DNA of 7,284 nt from Desulfobacteraceae bacterium (lineage in GTDB: Bacteria; Desulfobacterota; Desulfobacteria; Desulfobacterales; ETH-SRB1), in NCBI GenBank assembly GCA_030638305.1, contig DAOWEW010000025.1:1-7284 (forward strand). Direction: 5' to 3'. A program made the position numbers and the translations under genes. This document shows positions 1 through 5,383 of the stretch, one piece after another. The first letter of the stretch is position 1; the number at the start of each line of letters is the position of its first letter. A model generated the notes under the pieces. It was not told the origin of the DNA, did no database searches, and saw only the letters and a list, made by a program, of their open reading frames with translations.

Positions 1-121
1 GCACATCATATTGTGGAGAAGCATACTTAGGATGATTTTTCTTAAAGGTATCCCAATGGTCTATAAAAAGTGTTTGAAAGATTGCTTTATCAATTTTTGG
101 TTTTAATGGCGCTTTCATCAT
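1..121 (-). CDS. IS91-like transposase, N-terminal part (runs off left edge)
   Basis: A minus-strand frame opens at tandem ATG codons (119-121 and 116-118) and stays open to the window edge, giving about 40 residues. They start MKAPLKPKIDKAIFQ and contain the segment FIDHWDTFKKNHP followed by a Tyr-rich stretch ending QYDV. From memory of the family, a segment of the type hDHWDxFKxxHPxY just before YDEVV is typical of the N-terminus of IS91-type transposases, which continue into a Cys-rich zinc-binding domain and then an HUH-type catalytic domain. Neither of those is in the window, so the assignment rests on a short motif only. No clear ribosome binding site is visible upstream of either ATG. 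The gene diverges from the broken IS66-type transposase to its right. Whether the rest is intact cannot be judged. Confidence 0.55.
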   Translation of the reverse strand, partial: MMKAPLKPKIDKAIFQTLFIDHWDTFKKNHPKYASPQYDV

Positions 122-329
122 TTTGTTTTACATATATGGCATCCTATTCTCAACAACTATTTGTTATTACGTACTAAAAAATGGAAATTCCTATACTATG
201 AACTTACATTTTTTTAAAAAAATAAGTAGATATTTTTTTCAATCTATGATACCTCATGCTGTACATATATACTTTGAGGTATCAGAATTGACCATAAAAG
301 CCATAATAGCAGCAAGTTATATCGTTTTA
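122..329. other. AT-rich spacer between two divergent transposase genes
   Basis: A plus-strand reading frame opens with TTG at 123 and runs into the IS66-type remnant. Its first 70 or so residues are low-complexity, Phe/Tyr/Ile-rich and resemble no protein I know, so I treat this part as non-coding. The spacer contains one notable structure, a 10-bp perfect inverted repeat (247-256 and 275-284). I looked for terminal inverted repeats of the IS66-type element here and after 1813 and could not find a convincing pair. Confidence 0.5.
247..284. repeat. 10-bp inverted repeat / possible stem-loop
   Basis: TGATACCTCA at 247-256 is the exact reverse complement of TGAGGTATCA at 275-284, separated by 18 bases that include the palindrome TGTACA. 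It could be a transcribed stem-loop or a transposon-end structure in the spacer between the two transposases. No function is assigned. Confidence 0.4.
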
Positions 330-1813
330 TCGAAATTGTCCAAGAGCAGACTCTTGAAGGTACTTCAGACTCTACGGGACAAATATATCGAATTAGAGGA
401 GAAAATCAAGAAGCTTCAAGCGGAAAATGCAAAAGTCAAGAAAAAAATCAAAAATCAGAAAATCAAATCCATAAATGAGGATGCAAACAAGCCATCATCA
501 AAGTAGCCAGAATGGGAAAAAAAGGAGTGGGAAATGATGGCAAAGACAAAAAGAAAGGCAGGGGACGAGGGAGAAAGCCACGAAAAAATGCTGGTAATCG
601 TCCAAAGAATCTTGAACCTGATCGTATAGAAAAGGCGACAGTTGATCGTTGCGATTTGTGTGGCAAAGACTTGACGGATCAAAAGCCACTTAAAAGTGCC
701 AAGATACGAATCATTGAAGACATTCCGGATGCTGCTGAAAAACCTGAAGTCATAGAAGTAGTACAAGAGAAGAAATATTGTGATGATTGTAAAGAGGTAA
801 TTACAGCGAAGTCAGAATTGGCCTTACCTAAATCGGATATTGAATTAAACGCTACAATATTGATCTGTTACCTGTGGGTGGCTGTATGCATGCCGTTTAC
901 AAAAATTCGAGATTATTTGAAGGCATTTTTTTGACTAAAGATATCAACATCCGGGCTTTCTCGACATGTCATTAGAGTTGCCCGTATCATGAAGGATGTA
1001 TACAGTGAGATACTTCAGGATATCAAGAATGGGGCAACCCTGCATGCAGATGAAACTTAGCTGGCGTGTCAGAGGTAAGAACTGGTGGCTATGGGTTTTT
1101 GGCACACAAGATTCAGCGTACTTTACAGTTGACACAACACGTGGTTCGGCTGTGGTCCGCCGGGTACTTGGAGAAATATTTTTTGGGCTCCTGGTGGTAG
1201 ATGGGTGGAGTGCGTACTTACAACTGATCTGTGAGCAACAGAGTTGTATGGCTCATTTGTTGAGAAAAATAAGGAAGTTCCGTGACGCATTCCCGCATCT
1301 GTTAGATATTGTTTAGATATTGTCAAGTTTTATTTGAAACTGCGCCGAATTCTGCGTGATGGTGAATGGATTCAGGCAAATCGTAAGAAATTAGGCGAAA
1401 TGGTCTTTCGCAGACGCCTGAACAGGCTGAAAAAGAGATTGGAGGATTTATTGAATTGGTCTGATCCGGATGATGTTTTGCAGGAGATAATAAAACAGGT
1501 CAAAAGACAGCAACCACGGATACTGACATTTGTAGAACATCCTGAAGCTCCGTGTCACAACAACTACGGAGAATTCTTGATTCGCATAGGAGTAGTCAAG
1601 CGTAAGATATCCGGGGGCAGCGTATCTGCAGAAGGAGCAAATGCATATGCGATTTTGCTGTCTATTCATGTGACCTGCAAATTAAGTGGAATCTCCTTTC
1701 CTAAATATATGCAAGAGAGTTTGCGACACTATATAAGAACAGGCAAGCCAATGTCGCTGAGTACATATTCAACCTTCATCGCTGACAACTTCGACTTTAA
1801 AAAAGCCGCATAG
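330..1813 (+). pseudogene. IS66-type transposase, broken by two frameshifts, a nonsense codon and an 11-bp duplication
   Basis: Pieces from two reading frames assemble into a near full-length IS66 transposase; the left limit is approximate. In order they are: an N-terminal coiled coil (LEEKIKKLQAENAKVKKK, about 390-450), a basic linker, a zinc-binding domain with CDLCGKDL and YCDDCKE, then the DDE core with ADET (Asp codon 1049-1051), WWLWVFGT, VVDGW (Asp codon 1200-1202) and a C-terminal SAEGANAYA segment (Glu codon 1631-1633). Lesions are a frame change near 501-511, an in-frame TGA at 932-934 where relatives carry Gly in a FFGL-type motif, a one-base insertion near 1058 just after ADET, and a duplicated 11-mer at 1302-1323. 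No tnpA/tnpB partners are seen, as in the stand-alone ISBst12-like branch of IS66. The element cannot make a working transposase. Confidence 0.85.
1302..1323 (+). repeat. Perfect 11-bp tandem duplication inside the IS66-type transposase
   Basis: TTAGATATTGT occurs twice back to back (1302-1312 and 1313-1323). Deleting one copy restores a continuous frame reading HLLDIVKFYLKLRR across the junction between the two downstream transposase pieces. With both copies present a TAG appears at 1314-1316. Confidence 0.9.
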
Positions 1814-1854
1814 TACATGCCACTATAACTATGTTCCGCTCATAGCACTGCTAA

Positions 1855-2022
1855 TTTTCTGAAATCAGTTTGAACTTACAAGTATTCAATGAATCTTACG
1901 GTTTAGTGGAGGAGTTAAAGGAAAGCTTTGAAGCTTTTCTTGAAGAATGGAATACTCTGCTTGCACATCCCTTCAGATGGTCATATGACGGTAAAGGACT
2001 CCACAAAAAATATGAATGCTAA
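1855..2022 (+). pseudogene. C-terminal remnant of a second DDE transposase
   Basis: This is an open stretch of 55 codons with no start codon, bounded by TAA at 1852-1854 and TAA at 2020-2022. The product contains ELKESFEAFLEEWN followed by AHPFRWSYDGKGLHKK. The combination of an amphipathic helix, a WN pair, HPFxW and a basic tail is what one sees at the extreme C-terminus of IS630/IS481-like DDE transposases, in the strand and tail after the catalytic Glu. It is not the end of the IS66-type gene, which terminates in its own typical way at 1813. No catalytic residues remain, so this is a tail-only fossil, probably left by a deletion or by insertion of the IS66-type element. The family assignment is tentative. 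Confidence 0.45.
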
Positions 2023-2331
2023 TGCCAGATATCTCAAGATATACGGCCCCGGAATAGAATTTGGACAAAAAACAACGCTAAGTGTAGCGGCCCGCAATCA
2101 TAAACGCCCAGACCCGCAATAATGATTTTTCTGGGCCCACAATAAATGACAATAAAAATAGGGTCGGGGCCTACATTAAGCGTCACTGGGCCCACTCACG
2201 CCATGCCAGCGCATATGGCCGGAAAACCGTCTCCTTTGTGTCTTATCCGTCCCCCACTCCTTCACCAGCACACCGCGAAATAGGGGATAGTCTTTGAGAT
2301 ATGGGGGGGCGAAAAAATTATGTGCATTTGA
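2023..2331. other. GC-rich gene-free block with short repeats
   Basis: No supported gene lies here. The stretch from about 2085 to 2310 is visibly richer in G and C than both sides. It contains a small hairpin (CGCTA at 2076-2080 with TAGCG at 2085-2089), three direct copies of a CCCRCAAT-type motif, two TGGGCCCA palindromes (2132-2139 and 2187-2194) and a run of seven G at about 2303-2309. On the minus strand 52 codons (2179-2334, TAA at 2176-2178) are open without an ATG. Their product is basic (KTQRRRFSGHMRWHG) and I do not recognise it; it may be the tail of a lost gene or chance. Confidence 0.5.
2091..2149 (+). repeat. Three short direct repeats spaced 22-23 bp
   Basis: CCCGCAATCATAA (2091), CCCGCAATAATGA (2113) and CCCACAATAAATGA (2136) are three related motifs whose starts are 22 and 23 bases apart, about two helical turns. 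They lie in the GC-rich block upstream of the toxin-antitoxin operon. The array is too short and too degenerate to name. Confidence 0.45.
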
Positions 2332-2353
2332 ATATTAAACTTGAATTTAATAT
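2332..2353. promoter_or_regulatory. Candidate operator of the toxin-antitoxin operon
   Basis: ATATTAAA (2332-2339) and TTTAATAT (2346-2353) are perfect 8-bp inverted arms around a 6-base centre, CTTGAA. The palindrome overlaps the proposed -35 box. This is the expected geometry for an autorepressor site: Phd/YefM-type antitoxins bind palindromes over their own promoter, and toxin binding modulates the repression. Binding here is inferred, not shown. Confidence 0.5.
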
Positions 2354-2369
2354 CCAACCATGGTATTAT
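2341..2369 (+). promoter_or_regulatory. Sigma70-like promoter for the toxin-antitoxin operon
   Basis: A -35 candidate TTGAAT (2341-2346) and a -10 candidate TATTAT (2364-2369, five of six matches to TATAAT) are separated by 17 bp. They sit about 30 bp upstream of the antitoxin ATG. A second palindrome, TTAATT-C-AATTAA (2378-2390), lies between the promoter and the start codon and could be a second regulatory half-site. The Shine-Dalgarno AAGGAGG at 2389-2395 is strong. Confidence 0.5.
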
Positions 2370-2399
2370 GACTATAGTTAATTCAATTAAGGAGGATAA

Positions 2400-2633
2400 A
2401 TGCATAATACTGTATCTAAATCGAAATTCAAACCCAAGGCATTGCAGTTTTTTCGTGATGTGGAAACAACAAAAAAGGCATTGATAATCACTGATCGAGG
2501 CAAATCAGTACTGAAAATTATACCGTATTCCGAGGATGTTAATGAAACCATGAAAAGTCTTCGCAATTCCGTAATTAAATTTGAAGACCCTTTTGCCCCT
2601 GTAGGATTAGATGACTGGGAGACTCTAAAATGA
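2400..2633 (+). CDS. Phd/YefM-family type II antitoxin
   Basis: A 77-residue protein starting at an ATG four bases after a strong AAGGAGG. It follows the Phd/YefM plan: an N-terminal DNA-binding and dimerisation fold carrying FKPKALQFFRDVE (roughly residues 10-22), then the signature strand ALIITDRGKSVLKIIPY (about 33-49), then a charged, probably flexible tail (EDPFAPVGLDDWETLK) expected to wrap around and neutralise the toxin. The length is typical of the family. Its stop codon overlaps the toxin start in an ATGA, so the pair is translationally coupled. The expected role is to inhibit the PIN toxin and repress the shared promoter through the upstream palindromes. The family assignment is firm; whether it still functions is unknown, but no lesion is visible. 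Confidence 0.85.
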   Translation: MHNTVSKSKFKPKALQFFRDVETTKKALIITDRGKSVLKIIPYSEDVNETMKSLRNSVIKFEDPFAPVGLDDWETLK

Positions 2634-3025
2634 TAGTCCTGGATACACATACTTGGATCTGGTTTGTAAGCAATCCGGAATTACTATCCAACAAGGCAAA
2701 GAAATCTATTAATAAGGCCATCAAGGAAAAAGCGATATTAATTTCATCTATTTCTGCCTGGGAGGTTGCACTGTTGGTCCTGAAAAAACGATTAGTTCTC
2801 ACGGTGGATGTTTCTGACTGGATTATGAAGTCAGAAGCCCTTCCTTTTATAAAATTTATTCCCGTTAGTAATTCTATTGCTGTAAAATCAGTAAACCAGC
2901 TTGAACCAATTCACAGCGATCCGGCTGACCGAATTATAATTGCTACCGCAATTTCAGAAGGGGCTCCTTTGATCACAAAAGATGAGAAAATCCTGGCCTA
3001 TCCCCATGTTCAAACAATATGGTAG
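2630..3025 (+). CDS. PIN-domain ribonuclease toxin (VapC-like)
   Basis: A 131-residue, full-length single PIN domain starting at the ATGA overlap with the antitoxin. The acidic residues expected of the metal-binding active site are present: Asp5 in IVLDTHTWIW, Glu45 in ISAWEVA, Asp97 and Asp100 in SDPADRIIIATA, and Asp118 in ITKDEKI. The LDTHxWIW opening and DPADRIIIATA block are typical of the VapC group usually encoded beside Phd-like rather than AbrB-like antitoxins. VapC toxins are Mg2+-dependent endoribonucleases that cut tRNAs or rRNA and arrest translation when the labile antitoxin is lost; the target here cannot be read from sequence. All catalytic positions are intact, in contrast to the surrounding wreckage, which suggests the module is under selection or recently acquired. 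Confidence 0.88.
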   Translation: MIVLDTHTWIWFVSNPELLSNKAKKSINKAIKEKAILISSISAWEVALLVLKKRLVLTVDVSDWIMKSEALPFIKFIPVSNSIAVKSVNQLEPIHSDPADRIIIATAISEGAPLITKDEKILAYPHVQTIW

Positions 3026-3334
3026 AGGTGAAACCATCTCCATGAAACTTTTTGGGGTTTTGGGCATAGAATCCCAATCTGGTTGCTTATGCTGGGGACC
3101 ATTTTTCAACACCGGATTTCATTTCGGCACGGATCCAGTTGGCTACAGGTACCGATATGCACTATGTGGCCAAGAAAACGATCAACAAGATAAGGCATTG
3201 GTCAGCAGGGCAAACGCACTTGTATTAGCCTGAATTTAGCCACTTCAGGTAAATTGATGCTACTTTTGCTAATTTTATAGCTTCTATATACGAAGTTGCG
3301 GATAATAAGACTCATAATGATTTTGGGTGTTTGT
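3026..3334. other. Gene-free stretch, probably decayed DNA
   Basis: No gene is supported. An 83-codon frame overlapping the end of the toxin gene (2982-3233) has no ribosome binding site, and its product looks like the wrong frame of something else. The three plus-strand frames each give short protein-like patches, for example GTDMHYVAKKTINKIRHW around 3140-3195, which hints at a frame-shifted remnant I cannot name. A 6-bp inverted repeat, CCTGAA (3229-3234) with TTCAGG (3244-3249), lacks the T-run of a terminator. Confidence 0.4.
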
Positions 3335-4108
3335 TTAACTTATTGAAAAATCAGTATATCCAAATGCGTTTGCCATAGGAAGATACCCATTACGGACAAT
3401 ACCCGAGATAGCGGCTTTTCCGCCGCCCGTAAACGGTTTTTCCGCATCCTCGACCAAAAGAATTTCGTCAGCCTGGTAAAAAAAGTCCAGGTGCCGAGAC
3501 GCAAGCGTCTTATCCTCTCGTGTATCATGACCAATTCCTTCGCCATCAATAAGGACCAACTCGGCAGGCATATCCATTAGCCATGATGCACGCATTTCAC
3601 CTCGAATTCTGGCTTGTGTGACTACAGGAGATATGGAACCTGGATCGGATGCCAACACAAGCTTCAACCTATTTATAAACGCTGACAGCTCCGTTTCTTC
3701 TAAGACTAATGTTCCATCTTCAAGCGTTGACCCTGTAAGCTGCATTACACGTTTAACAACAAAATCCAGGATCTCGCTTTCCAAACTGCATAGAGAAGCT
3801 TTAATTGCTTCATCCAGAGCAAACTCAAATACTTCTTCTACGTCTTCTTCGGTTGGAAAGTTATCCTTAATCCAGGATGTTATTGAAGGAAGAAGGTCCT
3901 CAATCAACGTTTTTGCGTAAATATTGCATTGGTCAACTGGAACGATATAGCGAAACCGGAACCGCTCGTATGGGCTTTCTTTCAAGTTTTCCATTACATC
4001 CTGAATGTTAAGCCTATTTTTACGCATCGCCCGGTATGCTTTGTACAGTGCATCTTCAAGAATTTCTCGTATATTCTTTGAAACTTCTTCAGGTGATTTT
4101 AAAATGAA
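3335..4108 (-). pseudogene. Fragment of a large P-loop GTPase-like protein, 5' truncated
   Basis: An ATG at 4027 gives 230 residues, but the same frame stays open and protein-like for 27 further codons upstream, ending in LYKAYRA just before that ATG. It is then cut by a TAG (4109-4111) inside a GC-rich hairpin. Residues 1-145 are mostly helical and acidic. Residues 155-215 look like the core of a GTPase: a hydrophobic strand followed by the G3-type DGEG (161-164), then a second strand in ADEILLVEDAEKP (187-199). I recall hypothetical large GTP-binding or dynamin-like proteins with a similar DGEGLGH block. No Walker A (GxxxxGKS/T) is present; it would lie upstream in the lost part. The C-terminus (GYTDFSIS) also seems to end early. 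There is no ribosome binding site before the ATG. This is most likely an inactive internal fragment; an accessory single-domain protein is possible but less likely. Confidence 0.45.
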
Positions 4109-4109
4109 C

Positions 4110-4170
4110 TACCCCGCCGCAAGCGGACGGGGTATCAAAAGGTATTTTTTTTGAAGCGCCCCAAGGGGCG
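4110..4170. repeat. Paired GC-rich hairpins (REP-like or mobile-element end)
   Basis: Hairpin A spans 4110-4134, with arms TACCCCG plus CCGC pairing GCGG and CGGGGTA, one bulged A at 4127 and a tiny loop. Hairpin B spans 4157-4170 (CGCCCC, AA, GGGGCG). A run of eight T (4145-4152) lies between them. The hairpins stand out from AT-rich surroundings, and hairpin A supplies the stop codon that cuts the GTPase-like frame. Such paired palindromes recall REP/BIME units or ends of IS200/IS605-like elements. The plus-strand order hairpin A then T-run could also terminate transcription, although the T-run starts 10 bases past the stem. Confidence 0.5.
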
Positions 4171-4254
4171 GAGTATTAAACCCAAGCTACGCAATAAATG
4201 GAGAGGAGAAACAGATTCGTAAAAAGTGTTTTGAAAAACTGTAACTTTTTGAGA
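4171..4254. other. Short spacer downstream of the PHP gene
   Basis: These are AT-rich bases between the hairpin pair and the PHP-gene stop codon (minus strand). No gene or clear intrinsic terminator is visible directly after the stop; hairpin B would be the first strong structure met by a transcript leaving that gene, but it is not followed by a U-run on that strand. Confidence 0.4.
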
Positions 4255-5076
4255 TTACAAGGTGTCCTGCCTTAAGTTGGTAGCCCCTGTAATGGGGATT
4301 ATGCTAAGACATTGCTTTTCAAATGTGGATAGATGGCTGTATCCAGCCGAAATAAGCAATGGCAATGCCTTGTCATAATGCTGACCAACGCTCTCAGGCT
4401 TATGAGCATCTGACCCAAGAGTAAAAAAAATCCCCTTTTTAAAACATTTTTTTATAATTTCTATGGAAGGATAAGCCTCATTAACCGGATGATTATATCC
4501 GCTTGTATTAAGCTCCAACGATAAATTTTTATTTTTTATTTTTGACAAGATCTCATTTATTTCTTTATCAAAGGTTTTTAAAGGTTGCCTTCCAAATTTT
4601 TTTAACAAATCAAAATGACATATTACATCATAATAATCGTGATCCAGCATCTTATCAAATTTTTCAAGGTAAAGGGCGTAAATATAATCTGTGTCATTTT
4701 CTCCCCTACTCCATTTTGATCCATGAGTTACTACGTCAATACCATCAAGAAAATGCAGAGAACTCCCAATGACATCAAATGAATACATACCCACAATATC
4801 TCTGATAAGGTCGGTATGCTTTGGATGAAAATCAACTTCCAGGCCGGCTTTAACATTAATAATGCCGTTGTATTTATTTTTAAGAAGTTGAATCGCCTGA
4901 AAATAAAAAGGTACCTCGCCGGGTGTCATGGAAAGTTTGTTCGCAGGTTCTGCAATAATCAGATGATCAAGAAAGCATATTTCTTTTAAGCCTATATTTA
5001 TGGCTGTTTGTATGTATGCTTCCATAACACCTTCTGCATGGTTGCAAAGGGAGGTATGTATGTGATAATCAATCAT
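4255..5076 (-). CDS. PHP-family histidinol-phosphatase-like protein (HisJ/HisK type)
   Basis: A 273-residue PHP-domain phosphohydrolase. Metal-ligand motifs are in the family order: HIH at 5-7 right after the start (MIDYHIHTS), FLDH at 35-38, Glu80 in GLEVDF, His108 in GSSLHFLDG, His154 in ICHFDLLKKFG, and SDAH at 222-225 near the C-terminus. The length matches HisJ-type histidinol phosphatases, which remove phosphate from L-histidinol phosphate in the penultimate part of histidine synthesis; other PHP phosphoesterases share this layout, so the substrate is inferred. No other his gene is in the window. I chose the ATG at 5076 because PHP proteins begin just before the HxH motif. A longer in-frame opening exists from a TTG at 5253, but its extra 59 codons cross a tandem repeat and half of a palindromic element and show no family resemblance. 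No Shine-Dalgarno is seen at 5076, where the tandem repeat abuts the start. Confidence 0.82.
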   Translation of the reverse strand: MIDYHIHTSLCNHAEGVMEAYIQTAINIGLKEICFLDHLIIAEPANKLSMTPGEVPFYFQAIQLLKNKYNGIINVKAGLEVDFHPKHTDLIRDIVGMYSFDVIGSSLHFLDGIDVVTHGSKWSRGENDTDYIYALYLEKFDKMLDHDYYDVICHFDLLKKFGRQPLKTFDKEINEILSKIKNKNLSLELNTSGYNHPVNEAYPSIEIIKKCFKKGIFFTLGSDAHKPESVGQHYDKALPLLISAGYSHLSTFEKQCLSIIPITGATNLRQDTL

Positions 5077-5078
5077 AT

Positions 5079-5098
5079 GGGTTCTGGGTTCTGGGTTC
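5079..5098. repeat. 7-bp tandem repeat (GGGTTCT), nearly three copies
   Basis: GGGTTCT at 5079-5085 and 5086-5092, then GGGTTC at 5093-5098. It ends two bases before the PHP-gene start codon (reading from that gene) and occupies the place where its ribosome binding site should be. On the gene's own strand it reads as repeated AGAACCC and has no purine-rich SD sequence. Confidence 0.85.
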
Positions 5099-5178
5099 AC
5101 GATGGACTGTTGTGACCTGTAAACGATTACCTTGTAAGTATATAAATGCCATGATATGAATTTAAATGTCAAACGATA

Positions 5179-5360
5179 AGGAACGTGGACGAAATAACTT
5201 TCGCAACTATGCATCACAGCTTCAGGCCGCCTTTGTTTGATCTCAAATCCCAAACATATTGAAATAGCTCGCTATTCCTTCAACTTTTGTGATCTGAGAT
5301 CAAACAAATTCGACCCAAATCTGTGCGCCTACTTGCGAAAGTTATTTCGTCCACGTTCCT
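5179..5360. mobile_element. 182-bp MITE-like palindromic element with perfect 28-bp inverted ends
   Basis: The outer arms 5179-5206 (starting AGGAACGTGGACG) and 5333-5360 (ending CGTCCACGTTCCT) are exact reverse complements over 28 bp. Nested inside are 18-bp arms with one mismatch (5232-5249, TTTGTTTGATCTC..., and 5291-5308), and at the centre AATAGC-TC-GCTATT. The segments between the arms (5207-5231 and 5309-5332) also pair partly, so the whole element can fold into one long imperfect hairpin. It has no coding capacity. Size, terminal repeats and position suggest a miniature inverted-repeat transposable element. I see no target-site duplication, so insertion by a transposase is inferred. 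It lies between the divergent PHP and radA genes and ends only eight bases before the first possible radA ATG. Confidence 0.75.
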
Positions 5361-5383
5361 AACAATTTATGGGCATGGTTAAT

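Noticed and set aside
932..934. TGA considered as a selenocysteine codon, since some Desulfobacterota use selenocysteine widely
   Set aside because: The position is normally glycine in this transposase family, no SECIS-like hairpin is evident just downstream, and the gene carries other disabling frameshifts.
996..1316. Plus-strand frame that could be annotated as a separate small protein
   Set aside because: Its first 20 residues are out-of-frame sequence; from SWRVRGKNWW on it is the middle of the IS66-type transposase and belongs to that pseudogene.
1922..1937. AAAGCTT-TG-AAGCTTT palindrome as a possible terminator or operator
   Set aside because: It lies inside the in-frame transposase remnant and encodes part of the amphipathic helix ESFEAFLEE; the symmetry is explained by coding and there is no stable GC stem.
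2091..2149. Short spaced repeats considered as a CRISPR array
   Set aside because: The units are only about 13 bp, degenerate, with 9-10 bp between them, and no cas gene is near; the geometry does not fit CRISPR.
2982..3233. 83-codon plus-strand frame overlapping the toxin gene end
   Set aside because: It overlaps the PIN gene by 44 bases in another frame, has no ribosome binding site and gives an unrecognisable product; protein-like patches are spread over all three frames, so at most it is debris.
3618..3920. 100-codon plus-strand frame, Ser/Thr-rich
   Set aside because: It is the antisense shadow of the acidic, Leu/Glu-rich GTPase-like frame on the minus strand.
4542..4772. 76-codon plus-strand frame inside the PHP gene
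   Set aside because: It is antisense to a well-supported gene, with no ribosome binding site or recognisable product.
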